A stretch of 64,000 nucleotides of DNA from Pseudoscardovia radai (GCF_002259605.1 NZ_MWWR01000004.1:196966-260965), one strand, 5' to 3'; numbered from the stretch's first letter, positions 7,856-17,935 are shown. The notes: generated by a model not told the origin, from the letters alone. A program made the numbers and translations.

Positions 7856-9427
7856 TCACGCCGCGCCGTCGATGCGCAGCGTGGCGATCTGGGCCTTGTG
7901 GTCGGTGCGCGGAATCGACAGCGTGCGCATATCGAGCCCGGTCACGCCCTGCGTATGCACCACATGGTCGAGCTCGAGCAGCGACGGCACGAAGGACCAC
8001 GATGCCGGGAACGACAGATGCGCCCCGCCGTGCATCTCGTACGAGACATCGCTGAACCCGCCGTTTCGCAGCATGGCGCGGTACGACGCATGGCTGAGAT
8101 TCGCGTTGAGGTCGCCCATCAGCACCACCGGGTCCGGCGCGCCCGCGCCCGAGGGCGTGCCGAGGCGGGTGAGCGCGGCGAGGCCGTCGCCCCATCGGTC
8201 GGCGCCCCGGTGCGGCGAGGCCACGTGCGCGCTGACGAAGGTCACGTTCACGCCGTCGATGGCAAGCGTCACGGCCGGCACATGCGCGGCCTTCGCATCG
8301 ACGGCATCGTCCGTCGTCGCGACGGGCTCGGCCCGGCTGCAGATGGCATTCACACCGCCGTTGTCGGCATCGGACTGTGCGCCGAGCACACAGTGGGGGA
8401 ACACCTCGCCGAGGCCCTCCTCGTCGAGGCGCGACTTCAGGTCTCCGTACACCTCCTGGATGGCCAGCACGTCGACATCGTATTGCTTCGCCGCGTGCAC
8501 GATGGCGCTGGCGTCCGCCTTGCCATAGCGTGCGTTGACGGTCATAACCGTGACGCACCGCGCCGCGGAATCGGCGCTTGCGGAATCGGCGCCGGAACAC
8601 AATGCGAGGGCCGCCGATCTGTCGGCCGTGGACATTGTGGATTGCGCCGGGTTCCCGAGCGCCGTGTTGAGCCCGCCGGGAAGCCTGACCGCGTAGCCGG
8701 CCGAGAACAGCAGGTTGACGAGCAGAAGCACGATGGCCACGATGGCCTGCGCGGGCGTATGCCGTGCCAGGGCCCAGACGCCGATGACGGCGAGCGGAAG
8801 CCACAGCAGCGGCGTCAGCGCCGTGAGCTGGATCTGCGTCGGCGAGGCGTGGTCGGCGCCCGCCGGCAGCGCGCGCATCGCCATCCACAGCGCCAGAAGC
8901 GCGAGAAGAATCCACAGAATGATGGTCAGTGGCGGCATGGAACTCCTCCTTGGTGTACCGGACGATGATGCGGACGATTTTCCGCGTGCCGTGCGCTTGC
9001 GCGATGAGGCCGTGCGCTTGCGCGATGACGGGGCCGTGCGGCCTGCGGACGTGCGTTTGGCCGATGCGCGGCTTGCGGACGCGCGGCTTGCGCCTCGGCT
9101 CCGCGACGTGCCGGCGCGTATGGTCCGGCCACTGTGTGATGAGTCCTGTCCGCTGTGGTTCTTGGCGCGGTCCGCGGTGTGATTCTTGGCGTAGTTCTTC
9201 GTGTGGTGCGTCAGGGCGGTGTCGTCATCCGGCGCCAGGGCGCGTGCGAGCAGCACATTGTGCGCGTCTTCGGTGGCCTCGGCACGAAGCTTCGCATCAT
9301 GCGCCGAGTTGCCGCGGGAGGAACCGCTGCGGGGCGAGCCGCCTCGGGAGGAGTCGCTGCGGGAGGAGCTGCCGCGGGGCGAGCCGTTGTTCGCGGAACC
9401 CTTGCGGTTATCGTGGTGCGTCGCCAT
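7856..9427 (-). CDS. Membrane-anchored endonuclease/exonuclease/phosphatase family protein
   Basis: The chosen ATG follows AAGGAGG with 7-nt spacing and gives 523 residues. The first 165 residues are disordered, rich in Ser/Arg/Gly/Lys, with repeats such as SRGxS and RASA. Three hydrophobic segments follow (about residues 168-185, 200-225 and 228-250). The C-terminal domain is of the EEP (DNase I-like) superfamily: TVNARYGKADA, LAIQEVYGDL (catalytic Glu), VSAHVASP, LMGDLNANL (catalytic GDxN), and a final TDHKAQIATL (catalytic SDH/TDH-like). The active site should lie outside the membrane. The substrate is unknown; a DNase, nucleotidase or lipid phosphodiesterase role is possible. Confidence 0.82.
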   Translation of the reverse strand: MATHHDNRKGSANNGSPRGSSSRSDSSRGGSPRSGSSRGNSAHDAKLRAEATEDAHNVLLARALAPDDDTALTHHTKNYAKNHTADRAKNHSGQDSSHSGRTIRAGTSRSRGASRASASRASAKRTSAGRTAPSSRKRTASSRKRTARGKSSASSSGTPRRSSMPPLTIILWILLALLALWMAMRALPAGADHASPTQIQLTALTPLLWLPLAVIGVWALARHTPAQAIVAIVLLLVNLLFSAGYAVRLPGGLNTALGNPAQSTMSTADRSAALALCSGADSASADSAARCVTVMTVNARYGKADASAIVHAAKQYDVDVLAIQEVYGDLKSRLDEEGLGEVFPHCVLGAQSDADNGGVNAICSRAEPVATTDDAVDAKAAHVPAVTLAIDGVNVTFVSAHVASPHRGADRWGDGLAALTRLGTPSGAGAPDPVVLMGDLNANLSHASYRAMLRNGGFSDVSYEMHGGAHLSFPASWSFVPSLLELDHVVHTQGVTGLDMRTLSIPRTDHKAQIATLRIDGAA

Positions 9428-9518
9428 CGCCGTGCCTCCTTCCTGCCGTGGCCTGTGGTACCGGTGCCTTCGGCAAGCCAATCGTGGTGCCGGTGCTATC
9501 GGAGCGGTGCCATCGTAT

Positions 9519-9563
9519 AGAAAAACGGCGGCATGCGCCTCCTGCGAGGTCTATGCCGCCGTT
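9519..9563 (-). terminator. Intrinsic terminator of ffh
   Basis: On the minus strand, AACGGCGGCAT and its complement form an 11-bp stem with an 18-nt loop followed by TTTTTC. It lies 50 bp past the ffh stop and before the next minus-strand gene. Confidence 0.8.
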
Positions 9564-9613
9564 ATGCGCCTGCGCGCGCCGCGAAACGCCGCCGCGCACA
9601 CGAAGCGCCTGCG

Positions 9614-11230
9614 TCAGCGCCCGAACATACCGTTGAGGCCACCCAGGTCGCCGAGCTGGGACTGCAGCTGCTGCAGGTCCGGCGTCTGCTGGCCCGCCGG
9701 CTTCATGAACGCCGAGCCGCCGGAGGCGCCCGCGCCGCCCGACAGCCTCTGGCGCAGCGCCTTTTCCTCGGCCTCGCGCTTCATCGGGTTCCCGGACTTG
9801 CTCTTGCCCTTCCTGCCCTTCTTCGCGGCCTTGCCCTTGGCCTTCTTCGAGCTGCCGTAGCCGGGCACGCCCGGGATGCCGCTCATGCCGGAGCTCATGC
9901 GCTTCATCATCTTCGCGGCCTGATTGAAGCGGTCGAGAAGATTGTTCACGTCGCTGACCGTGCGGCCGCAGCCGTAGGCGATGCGGGCGCGGCGGGAGCC
10001 GTTGATAATCGACGGGTTGCGGCGCTCCTCGGGCGTCATCGAGTAGATGATGGCCTCGGTGCGGTCGATTTCGTGCTCGTCGAGCTGGTCGATCTGCTGG
10101 CGGTACTGCGCCATGCCCGGGATCATGCCGAGGAGCTTCTTCATCGAGCCGAGCTTGCGCAGCTGCTCGAGCTGCTGGATGAAGTCGTCGAAGCCGAACT
10201 CGCCCTCCGACATCTTGTTCATCGTCTCGCGCGCCTGCTTCTCATCGAACTGGCGCTCGGCCTGCTCGATCAGCGTGAGCACGTCGCCCATGTCGAGGAT
10301 GCGGGAGGCCATGCGGTCCGGGTGGAACACCTCGAAGTCCTTGAGACCCTCGCCCGTCGAAGCGAAGAGAATCGGCTTGCCCGTCACGCTCGCCACGGAC
10401 AGCGCCGCGCCGCCGCGGGTGTCGCCGTCGAGCTTCGAGAGCACCACGCCCGTGAAGTCGACGCCTTCGTCGAAGGCCTTCGCCGTGTTCACGGCGTCCT
10501 GGCCGATCATGGCGTCGATGACGAACAGCACCTCGTTCGGGTGCACGGCGTCGCGGATGTCGCGCGCCTGCTTCATGAGCTCCTCGTCCACGCCGAGGCG
10601 GCCGGCGGTATCGATGATCACCACATCGTAGAGCTTGCTCTTGGCGTATTCGATGGAATCGCGCGCCACCTTCACCGGGTCGCCGGTGGCCTGGCCGGGC
10701 GAGACCACGTCGGAGCTGCCGGTCTGCACGCCGGGTTCCGGTGCGTATACGGGTACGCCCGCGCGTTCGCCGACCACCTGCAGCTGCGTCACTGCGTTGG
10801 GGCGCTGCAGGTCGCAGGCCACGAGAAGCGGCGTGTGGCCGGTGTCCTTGAGCCAGTAGCCGAGCTTGCCGGCGAGGGTGGTTTTGCCCGCGCCCTGGAG
10901 GCCGGCGAGCATGATGATGGTCGGCGGGCGCTTGGCGAAGTTCAGCGGACGGTCGACGCCCGCGCCGAGGATGTTGGTGAGCTCCTCGTTGACGATTTTG
11001 ACGACTTGCTGCGCGGGGTTCAGGGCCTCGGAGACCTCGGCGCCAAGGGCGCGTTCGCGTACGCGCGCCGTGAACGAGCGCACGACGTCCAGCGAGACGT
11101 CGGCGTCGAGCAGGGCGCGGCGGATCTCGCGAATCGTGCCGTCGATATCCGATTCCGAGAGCTTGCCCTTGGAGCGCAGATTCTTGAATGCGCCGGTCAG
11201 GCGATCGGTAAGTGAACTAAAAGCTGCCAT
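9614..11230 (-). CDS. ffh: Signal recognition particle protein Ffh (SRP54)
   Basis: Ffh binds the 4.5S/scRNA and nascent signal sequences and delivers ribosomes to FtsY at the membrane. The protein has 538 residues. Order of domains: N-domain helical bundle (residues 1-85), GTPase G-domain with GLQGAGKTTLAGKL (P-loop), VACDLQRPNAVTQL, DTAGRLGVDEELM and TKLDGDTRGG-like SKLDGDTRGGAAL, then the Met-rich M-domain with the RNA-binding segment SRRARIAYGCGRTVSDVN and a C-terminal GMSGIPGVPGYGS plus Lys-rich tail. Length is slightly above the usual 430-500 owing to the Gly/Ala/Gln-rich C-terminus. The gene is divergent from the next plus-strand gene. Confidence 0.97.
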   Translation of the reverse strand: MAAFSSLTDRLTGAFKNLRSKGKLSESDIDGTIREIRRALLDADVSLDVVRSFTARVRERALGAEVSEALNPAQQVVKIVNEELTNILGAGVDRPLNFAKRPPTIIMLAGLQGAGKTTLAGKLGYWLKDTGHTPLLVACDLQRPNAVTQLQVVGERAGVPVYAPEPGVQTGSSDVVSPGQATGDPVKVARDSIEYAKSKLYDVVIIDTAGRLGVDEELMKQARDIRDAVHPNEVLFVIDAMIGQDAVNTAKAFDEGVDFTGVVLSKLDGDTRGGAALSVASVTGKPILFASTGEGLKDFEVFHPDRMASRILDMGDVLTLIEQAERQFDEKQARETMNKMSEGEFGFDDFIQQLEQLRKLGSMKKLLGMIPGMAQYRQQIDQLDEHEIDRTEAIIYSMTPEERRNPSIINGSRRARIAYGCGRTVSDVNNLLDRFNQAAKMMKRMSSGMSGIPGVPGYGSSKKAKGKAAKKGRKGKSKSGNPMKREAEEKALRQRLSGGAGASGGSAFMKPAGQQTPDLQQLQSQLGDLGGLNGMFGR

Positions 11231-11466
11231 AGCCCACTAGTCTATTGCACACCGTGGAATCTGCGGCGAAAACGCGGGGGTTCCGGGCCCGTTTTTGCGC
11301 AGGGGCGGAGGGTGGGCGTGCGGTCGGGCGTGCGGGGCCGGTTTGCCAATCGGCTTCTTGCCGGACCTCTGCCCGGCTTCTCATTCGGCTTCCTTCTCAT
11401 TCGGCTTCCTTTCAGCCTCCGCCTGACTTCCTCCCATCTTCCTTTCATCTGAGTAGATTGGGCGGC

Positions 11467-12684
11467 ATGTCTGTGTTTTACCACGTGGAGAACGGCATGG
11501 TCGAGGTCACGCCGGAGGAAAGGGATTGCAACGAGGATATCTGCGTGGGGCGGGCCAACGCCATCGCGCTGTGCGCGTCCGTGATCGGCATCGCGGCCGT
11601 TGCGGTGGCGGGGCGTTGTCTCGGCGTTCCCGTGACCGTCGCGACATGGTTTTTCTTCGTCACGCTTGTGGTGTACCTGATGGTGAGGTTCCGCCGTGGT
11701 CTGTTCGTCAGGCCCGACCGCAGCCTGGCGCGGTCGAGCGCGAGTATGTATGAGGAGAAGGGCTATACGCACGGCATGGAGCAGGATGCGCGCGAGAGTC
11801 TGTCGGACCTGCGCGATGTCTCGATGATCGGCAAGAGGTTCCCGCGCGAGAAGCTGGACAAGCACATGGCGCAATGGCGCGGGCTCGATCCGGGCCATCA
11901 GTGGCAGCAGGGCATCGGATACAAGCGGCGCGAGGACGGCGTTCTGGAGATGACCGCGCCCGAATACCGCGCCGAGCTGTGGGGCATCATGCAGAAAACC
12001 GTGAAGTCGCAGATAGGCACGGTGATCGGCTCCATGCTGGTGTTTGGGTTCCTGTTGACTGCTGCGGGCGGCGTGTGGAGCTCGACCGCGACGATGTCCG
12101 CGCCCGATGCGGCCGTGGACGGTGTGTATTCGGTGGCCGCTGCGAATGTCAGCACCGACGGAATCGGCGCCGACGGATCCTTCCGCGCCATCCCGGCGCG
12201 CGGCGGTCACGGTGGCGGACATGGCGGCGGCCATGGAGGTCACAGCAGCCATGGCGGTCACGGATACCACGGGTACCACGGCGGACACGGCGGATCTGGC
12301 TCGGGCAGCTGGTTCGGATTCAGGAAAAGCGGCGTCAACATTCCCGTCGCGCTGAGCGCCGGCGGTGGGAACATCGTCGTGCTTCTTGCGGAGCTGGGAA
12401 TCGTGGGCCTTTTCAAAAAGCGGTGCGAGAAGGAAGCCGTGCAGTGGGACGAGCGTTTCCGCGCCACGGAGAACACCGGCATGCCCGTCGAAGAGATTTC
12501 GCGATGGATGGGCTGCGCGCCGCTGACCGTCAGTGACGCCGCGCAGGCCGAGCGGCGCAATAAGCTCGAACTCGCGCGCCGTGATGCGATATGCGACGAT
12601 GAATACGCCGTTTGGTGCGCCCCGACCCCTGATTCCGCCTTCGCTCCCTCCGGCGCCGACATTGAATCGGACCGGCATGAATGA
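11467..12684 (+). CDS. His/Gly-rich membrane protein of unknown function
   Basis: I do not recognise the family. The 405-residue protein has two hydrophobic segments near residues 27-75, a cytosolic stretch with basic and acidic residues, a third membrane segment near 180-200, an extracellular or lumenal stretch with an unusual tandem His/Gly run (residues about 245-280, repeats of GGH and GYH), and a fourth hydrophobic segment near 300-320 followed by a soluble tail with two Cys residues. The His/Gly run could bind divalent metal such as Ni, Zn or Cu; this is inference. The ATG at 11467 was chosen because the upstream part of the frame is arginine-rich shadow sequence. Confidence 0.7.
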   Translation: MSVFYHVENGMVEVTPEERDCNEDICVGRANAIALCASVIGIAAVAVAGRCLGVPVTVATWFFFVTLVVYLMVRFRRGLFVRPDRSLARSSASMYEEKGYTHGMEQDARESLSDLRDVSMIGKRFPREKLDKHMAQWRGLDPGHQWQQGIGYKRREDGVLEMTAPEYRAELWGIMQKTVKSQIGTVIGSMLVFGFLLTAAGGVWSSTATMSAPDAAVDGVYSVAAANVSTDGIGADGSFRAIPARGGHGGGHGGGHGGHSSHGGHGYHGYHGGHGGSGSGSWFGFRKSGVNIPVALSAGGGNIVVLLAELGIVGLFKKRCEKEAVQWDERFRATENTGMPVEEISRWMGCAPLTVSDAAQAERRNKLELARRDAICDDEYAVWCAPTPDSAFAPSGADIESDRHE

Positions 12685-12691
12685 ATTCGAT

Positions 12692-12773
12692 AACAGTGGC
12701 ACGGTTCGCGGACATTTTCGACGATTTTGGCTTGAAAAATCGTGGATTTTGGTCCGGAACCCGTACCACTGTT
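12692..12773. repeat. 82-nt palindromic element (family B), AACAGTGGCACGG type
   Basis: The element starts AACAGTGGCACGG and ends CCGTACCACTGTT, with inner GCGGACA and GGTCCG also near-complementary. Total length is exactly 82 nt, as in the six other full copies in the window. It sits between a plus-strand gene and the convergent cysS gene. Confidence 0.85.
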
Positions 12774-12798
12774 ATGCGTTATGGGACCCCGGTTTCCC

Positions 12799-12808
12799 GG
12801 GGGGGGGG
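12799..12808. repeat. Run of ten G
   Basis: Ten consecutive G residues lie in a stretch flanked on both sides by GGTTTCCC, 23 bp past the cysS stop. Such tracts are prone to slipped-strand length change. It is not inside any recognised gene. Confidence 0.85.
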
Positions 12809-12830
12809 CTGGTTTCCCGGCCGAACCGCT

Positions 12831-14495
12831 CTACTCGAGCTTCCAGGTGGAGGGGCCCTGCGGCTTGTCCTCGATCGTGACGCCGAGCTCCCTGAGGTGG
12901 TCGCGGATCGCGTCGGCCACGGAGAAGTTGCGCTCGCGGCGCGCCTGCTCGCGCTCGATGAGCTTGTCTTGGATCAACGATTCCAGAACCGTCATCGGCG
13001 TCACGCCGTTCTTCGCGCCCGAGGCGCCGCCGGCGGCACCGGCCAGCGCGCCCGTCGTGCCCTGCGCGAACGCACCGGCCGCCGCCGCGCTCTGCGTCAG
13101 CCACGGCTCGGCCAGTGGATCGAGCCCGAACACATCGAGCATCGCGCGCACCGTCAGCACATCGTTCGCCACCTCGCCGCGCAGCGACTCGTCGCCCGCC
13201 TCGAAGGCCGCGAGCTTGGAGTTGCCCGAGCGAATCGTGCTGAAAACAACGCCCAGCGCCGTCGGCACCGTGATGTCGTTGTTCATGGCGTCGGCGAACT
13301 CCGCCGGCAGCTCGTCCGCACCCAGCGCCTGCACGGCCTCGCGCGTCGGCTGCTGTCCGAGCGCGGCACCCGCGCGCGTCACGAAATTCACGATGCGGTC
13401 ATGCGCCGCCTCCGCCTCGACAAGCGACTGCTCGCTCCACTCGAGCATCGAACGGTAATGCGCCGCAGCCAGCGCGTAACGCACCACCCACGCGGAGTGG
13501 TTCGCCATGACGGACTGGATCGATAGGCCGGTTCCGAGCGACTTGCTCATCTTCTCGCCCTTCGCCGTCACCCATGCCAGGTGCATCCAGCGGTGCGCGA
13601 AGCCCCAGCCCGCGGCGCGTGACTGCGCCATCTCGTTCTCATGATGCGGGAAGCGCAGGTCCAGGCCGCCGCCGTGGATGTCGAACTCGTCGCCCAGGTA
13701 GCGATGCGCCATCGTGGAGCATTCCAGATGCCAACCCGGACGGCCCGCGCCGAACGGCGCATCCCAGCGTGCGTCGGCCGGGTCGGAAGCCTTCGGCGCC
13801 TTCCACAGCGCGAAATCGCGCGGATCGTGCTTGTCGGGCGATGCATCGGCGTCGTTGACCGGATTGTACTTGTCGGGGCCGGTCGCGTCGACGGACGGAC
13901 CCATGCGGTCGGCCACCTCGGCGTCCTCGTCGGCCGCCTTCGTGCCCTGCTCCTGGTGCGTCAGCTCGCCGTAGGCCGGCCAGCTCGGCACGTCGAAGTA
14001 CACGTTGCCGCTTGGCGTGCCGTCGGCATTCGGAACCACATAGGCGTGGCCGCGGTCGATAAGACGCTGCACAAGGGCGATCATGTCGTTCATATGGCCG
14101 GTGGCGCGCGGTTCGTAGGTGGGCGGGATGACGCCGAGCGTGTCATAGGCGTGGCTGAACTCGCGCTCGTAGTGGTAGGCGCGCGCCCACCAGCGCTGCC
14201 CGGCAGCGGCCGCCTTGTCGAGGATCTTGTCATCGATGTCGGTGACGTTGCGGATCAGCGTGACCTTGTACCCCAGGCGCGTGAACCAGCGGCGGATGAC
14301 GTCGAAAGACACCGCGGCGCGCAGATGGCCCACATGCGGCGAGCTGTCCACCGTGGCACCACACACATACATGCTCACCTCGCCGGGCTTGATCGGCTCG
14401 AACGGCGTGATGGAATGCGTTGCTGTGTCATACAGGCGCAGGCTGGCGGCGGCTGCCGACAGGGCCTGCGGCGTGGTGTTCTCGGTGTTGGTCAT
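12831..14495 (-). CDS. cysS: Cysteinyl-tRNA synthetase
   Basis: Class I aminoacyl-tRNA synthetase charging tRNA-Cys. The 554-residue protein has the [18 protein letters not shown] region with the HxGH signature (about residues 53-56), the Zn-ligand Cys in [20 protein letters not shown] with the further Zn-binding Cys, [17 protein letters not shown], and KMSKSLGTG. The C-terminus has an Ala/Gly-rich insertion ([23 protein letters not shown]) and ends in a short helical domain. The start is ATG; no clear Shine-Dalgarno precedes it. The gene is divergent from the glutamine amidotransferase gene. Confidence 0.97.
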   Translation of the reverse strand: MTNTENTTPQALSAAAASLRLYDTATHSITPFEPIKPGEVSMYVCGATVDSSPHVGHLRAAVSFDVIRRWFTRLGYKVTLIRNVTDIDDKILDKAAAAGQRWWARAYHYEREFSHAYDTLGVIPPTYEPRATGHMNDMIALVQRLIDRGHAYVVPNADGTPSGNVYFDVPSWPAYGELTHQEQGTKAADEDAEVADRMGPSVDATGPDKYNPVNDADASPDKHDPRDFALWKAPKASDPADARWDAPFGAGRPGWHLECSTMAHRYLGDEFDIHGGGLDLRFPHHENEMAQSRAAGWGFAHRWMHLAWVTAKGEKMSKSLGTGLSIQSVMANHSAWVVRYALAAAHYRSMLEWSEQSLVEAEAAHDRIVNFVTRAGAALGQQPTREAVQALGADELPAEFADAMNNDITVPTALGVVFSTIRSGNSKLAAFEAGDESLRGEVANDVLTVRAMLDVFGLDPLAEPWLTQSAAAAGAFAQGTTGALAGAAGGASGAKNGVTPMTVLESLIQDKLIEREQARRERNFSVADAIRDHLRELGVTIEDKPQGPSTWKLE

Positions 14496-14705
14496 ATTTC
14501 GAGGGTACTTGCGTTACATGACATGCGCGGCGCTTTTCCCGTTGTTTTGTGCGTTGTTCCGTGTGTTTTCCGGGAAGGCGTTATCGGTTTTCCGGAGGAC
14601 GGGTTATCGCCTGCGGTGCCGTGGCGTTGCGAGCATCGTTCGTCCGGAATACGATGCTCCCATCGTGGCTTGTTGTTCGCTGTCAGCCTTGTGGGCACGC
14701 GCCAT

Positions 14706-14735
14706 TTGTCGGTTGTAAACAACTCGTGTCACAAT
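14706..14735 (+). promoter_or_regulatory. Probable leaderless promoter with palindrome, upstream of the amidotransferase
   Basis: A -35-like TTGTCG (14706-14711) and a -10-like CACAAT (14730-14735) are 18 bp apart, and the ATG at 14742 lies where transcription should begin. No Shine-Dalgarno is visible, so the mRNA may be leaderless. The spacer holds the inverted repeat GTTGT-AA-ACAAC (14712-14723), a possible operator. Confidence 0.4.
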
Positions 14736-14741
14736 GGACAC

Positions 14742-15500
14742 ATGTCCAAGCCACAGGTGCTTATCTTGACGCATGCTCCGTGGGAGCGTCCCGGCCGTAT
14801 TCTCGATGCTTTGGAAACATGCGGCCTCGAATACACGATTACGTCGATTTTGAAGAAGCCGAAGGCCGACCTCCCCGATTTCAAGGACCTCGCCGGCCTT
14901 GTGCTTATGGGCGGTCCGATGGGCGCCCTCGATTACGACGAATACCCGGGTCTGAAAACCGAGTCGAAGCTTGCGAAGGCTGCGATCGTGGCCGGCAAGC
15001 CCGTGCTCGGCGTCTGCCTGGGACATCAGATCATGGCCACTGCGCTCGGCGGCAAGCTGCGCCCCGGCAAGGCGCCGGAAATCGGTTTCGGAACGGTGCA
15101 GCGCCTTGAGAACAGCCATGAGTTCCTTCCCATGTGGGGCAAGAAGGCCACCGTGCTGCATTGGCACAACGATTGCGTGACCCTCCCGGCCGGCGCGACG
15201 CCCCTTGCGAAGTCGGACCTGACGAAGGTGCAGGCCTTCCGCTTCGGCTCGGCGCTCGGCATGCAGTTCCATCTCGAGGTGACGCCCGCGCTGTTCGACG
15301 CGTGGCTTAGCGAGAAAGAGATGGTCAAGGACCTCAAGAAATCCGACGTGGCTCGTCTGCGCGAGGAATATCCTGAGAAGGACGCGCTGATCAAGCCCTT
15401 CGCGTCGGCTGTGTTCGAGGGATTCGCCGCGCGATGCAGCACCCACGCGAAAACCCTGGAGGAAGCGAAGCCCAAAGAGAAGAAGATCGTCATCAGCTAA
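14742..15500 (+). CDS. Class I glutamine amidotransferase-like protein
   Basis: The 252-residue protein is a stand-alone class I (triad) glutamine amidotransferase domain of the GuaA-like/YfeJ type. The nucleophile elbow is VLGVCLGHQIMATALGG (Cys near residue 92) and the His/Glu pair is in MQFHLEVTP (about residue 180). After residue 190 comes a Lys/Glu-rich C-terminus ending KPKEKKIVIS. No synthase partner is adjacent, so it may act on a small amine such as a gamma-glutamyl compound or be a regulator; the substrate cannot be inferred. Confidence 0.85.
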   Translation: MSKPQVLILTHAPWERPGRILDALETCGLEYTITSILKKPKADLPDFKDLAGLVLMGGPMGALDYDEYPGLKTESKLAKAAIVAGKPVLGVCLGHQIMATALGGKLRPGKAPEIGFGTVQRLENSHEFLPMWGKKATVLHWHNDCVTLPAGATPLAKSDLTKVQAFRFGSALGMQFHLEVTPALFDAWLSEKEMVKDLKKSDVARLREEYPEKDALIKPFASAVFEGFAARCSTHAKTLEEAKPKEKKIVIS

Positions 15501-15677
15501 GTGCGGTGCGCGGTGCGCGGTGTGCGGTGCGGTGCTGTGCGCGGGTCGGCGGTGCGGCGGTGCTGTGCGCGGCGCTCGCCTTATTGCCAGTGAGAGGCAC
15601 TGTTGGCGGGAGGAGGGGCACCGCACGCTCGCACACGCTCGCGCATGGTCACGCGGCCCACGTATCCTTGTCGTACT

Positions 15678-17711
15678 ATGCCTAGCACTCCTACTTTCGA
15701 TCTGGGACTCGAGCATGTGTCCCTCTCCTTCGCCACCAAAGACATTTTCATCGACGTCACGCAGGGCGTGAACGAAGGCGACCGCATCGGAATCGTCGGC
15801 CGCAACGGCGACGGCAAATCCACTCTTCTCAGGCTTTTCAGCGGCGAACAGGAACCCGACGAGGGCCGCGTCTCGCGCCGCAACGGCCTGACCCTCGGCA
15901 TCCTCGAACAACGCGACCGCCTCGATGATTCCGCCACAGTGCGCGACGCGGCGCTCGAAGGCCGCGCCGACTACGAATGGGCCGCCGACGCGAAGTCACG
16001 CGACATCGTCGAAACCCTTCTCGCCGGCATCGGCCTCGACGCACGCGTCGGAGAGCTCTCCGGCGGACAGCGCCGCCGTGTCGACCTCGCGCGCCTTCTC
16101 GTACACGACTGGGACATCATCGCCCTCGACGAGCCCACCAATCACCTCGACATGCTCACGATCCACTGGCTGGCCGAGCACTTGAAAAACCGCTGGCCCG
16201 CCGGGCAGGGCGCGCTGCTCATCGTCACCCACGACCGCTGGTTCCTCGACGAGGTCTGCGAAAGCATGTGGGAGGTCCACGATGGCGTGATCGAGCCCTT
16301 CGAAGGCGGCTACAGCGCCTACATCATGCAGCGCGTCGAGCGCGACCGCCAGGCCGACGTCATGGAGACCAAGCGCCGCAACCTCGCACGCAAGGAGCTT
16401 GCGTGGCTGTCGCGTGGCGCCCGCGCCCGCGCCACCAAGCAGAAGTTCCACGTCAAGCAGGCCCGCGAGCTCATCGCCGACGTGCCGCCCGTGCGCAACT
16501 CCCTCGAGCTCAAGGCCATGGCCACCTCGCGCCTGGGCAAGGACGTGGTCGACCTCGTGGACGTCACGAAGATCTGGCCCGCCGCCGACCCCGAGCACCC
16601 CGGCCCCGGTGCGGTGAGCGTCGAGGTCTCCGTCGACCCGGCCGCGCGCCCGCTTGACGCGGACGGCAACCCGGTCGGCCCCGACACGGCCGCCGCGCAG
16701 ACGCGCACGATCACCGGCAAGCGCGTGCTTGACGATGTGACCTGGCTGATCGGCCCCGGCGACCGCTTCGGCATCGTCGGCGCCAACGGCGTGGGCAAAT
16801 CCACGCTCCTGGGCATTATCGACGGCACCATCGAGCCCACGCTCGGCCATGTGAAAATCGGCAAAACCGTAAAGTTCGCTGTGCTTTCGCAGCAGCTGGA
16901 CGAGCTCGAGAAACTCGGCAAGTACAAGATCAAGGAGGTGCTGAGCCGCTACAAGCCCAGCTACATCGTGGACGGCAAGGAAACGACGCCGGGCCAGATG
17001 ATGGAGCGCCTCGGCTTCACCTCCGCGCAGCTCATGACGCCTATCGCCGACCTGTCGGGCGGGCAGAAGCGCCGCATGCAGTTCCTGCTCATCCTGCTCG
17101 ACGAGCCGAATGTGCTCATCATGGACGAGCCCGGAAACGACCTCGATACCGATATGCTCGCCGTTATGGAGGATGTGCTCGACACCTGGCCGGGCACGCT
17201 GATCGTGGTGTCGCACGACCGCTATCTGCTCGAGCGCGTGACCGACGAGCAGTTCGCGCTCGTGGATGGCAAGGTGCGCCATCTGCCCGGCGGCGTGCAG
17301 GATTACATCGACCTCATGGACCGTCGGCGCGCGGCCGGCGTGGGCGTGGGGGAGTCGCTGTCGGCGCAGATCGGCGCGGATGCGTCGACGAGCGCGGGCG
17401 GCGGTTCGGCAAGTGCGAACGATGGCACGGCCCACGATTCCGGGGCCGGTGCCGCGGACCAGCTGACGCCCGAGGAGGCCAAGGCCCTGAGGCAGAAGAA
17501 GTACCAGGCCGGCAAGCGGATCAGCGCCATCGAACGCAAGCTGACCAAGCTCGAGGCGCAGATCGCCGAGATCGACGAGCGCATGGCCGCGCATGATCCG
17601 TCCGATTACGAGGGCCTCAACGACCTCAACCAGCAGCGCGGGGCCGTGGTTGATGAGAAGGAGGGGCTCGAGGCCGAGTGGCTCGAGCTCAGCGAGCTCG
17701 TCGAAGGGTAG
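15678..17711 (+). CDS. ABC-F family ATP-binding protein
   Basis: The 677-residue cytosolic protein has two fused ABC ATPase domains and no membrane segments. Domain 1 has GRNGDGKST, signature LSGGQRRRVDLARL and DEPTNHLD; a linker (residues about 240-290) is rich in Lys/Arg; domain 2 has GANGVGKST, LSGGQKRRMQFLLILLDEP and a second Walker B IMDEPGNDLD. A charged C-terminal coiled coil follows a Gly/Ser-rich linker. ABC-F proteins act on the ribosome, relieving stalls or protecting from antibiotics; the Uup-like architecture suggests a housekeeping role. The ATG at 15678 has no clear Shine-Dalgarno. A half copy of the 47-nt palindrome (about 15589-15604) lies just upstream. Confidence 0.93.
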   Translation: MPSTPTFDLGLEHVSLSFATKDIFIDVTQGVNEGDRIGIVGRNGDGKSTLLRLFSGEQEPDEGRVSRRNGLTLGILEQRDRLDDSATVRDAALEGRADYEWAADAKSRDIVETLLAGIGLDARVGELSGGQRRRVDLARLLVHDWDIIALDEPTNHLDMLTIHWLAEHLKNRWPAGQGALLIVTHDRWFLDEVCESMWEVHDGVIEPFEGGYSAYIMQRVERDRQADVMETKRRNLARKELAWLSRGARARATKQKFHVKQARELIADVPPVRNSLELKAMATSRLGKDVVDLVDVTKIWPAADPEHPGPGAVSVEVSVDPAARPLDADGNPVGPDTAAAQTRTITGKRVLDDVTWLIGPGDRFGIVGANGVGKSTLLGIIDGTIEPTLGHVKIGKTVKFAVLSQQLDELEKLGKYKIKEVLSRYKPSYIVDGKETTPGQMMERLGFTSAQLMTPIADLSGGQKRRMQFLLILLDEPNVLIMDEPGNDLDTDMLAVMEDVLDTWPGTLIVVSHDRYLLERVTDEQFALVDGKVRHLPGGVQDYIDLMDRRRAAGVGVGESLSAQIGADASTSAGGGSASANDGTAHDSGAGAADQLTPEEAKALRQKKYQAGKRISAIERKLTKLEAQIAEIDERMAAHDPSDYEGLNDLNQQRGAVVDEKEGLEAEWLELSELVEG

Positions 17712-17935
17712 GGCGCGGCGCGGGCCAGTCCACGCCGCTTGTCGGTTCGTCGAAGACATACACCGTCTTGTCGTATGCCTCGGCGGGCGTGGGCACTGCG
17801 GGGTTTGGCTTCACAACGGGTTCGGTGGAGTTTGATCCCATCGACGGTGGGGCGGCTGGCGGTGGGCGTGTGTTTTACCGCTACGGTGGGGCGGCGGTTG
17901 GTTCGGGTGGTGTGGTGTGTGGCAGGGTGGTGTTG

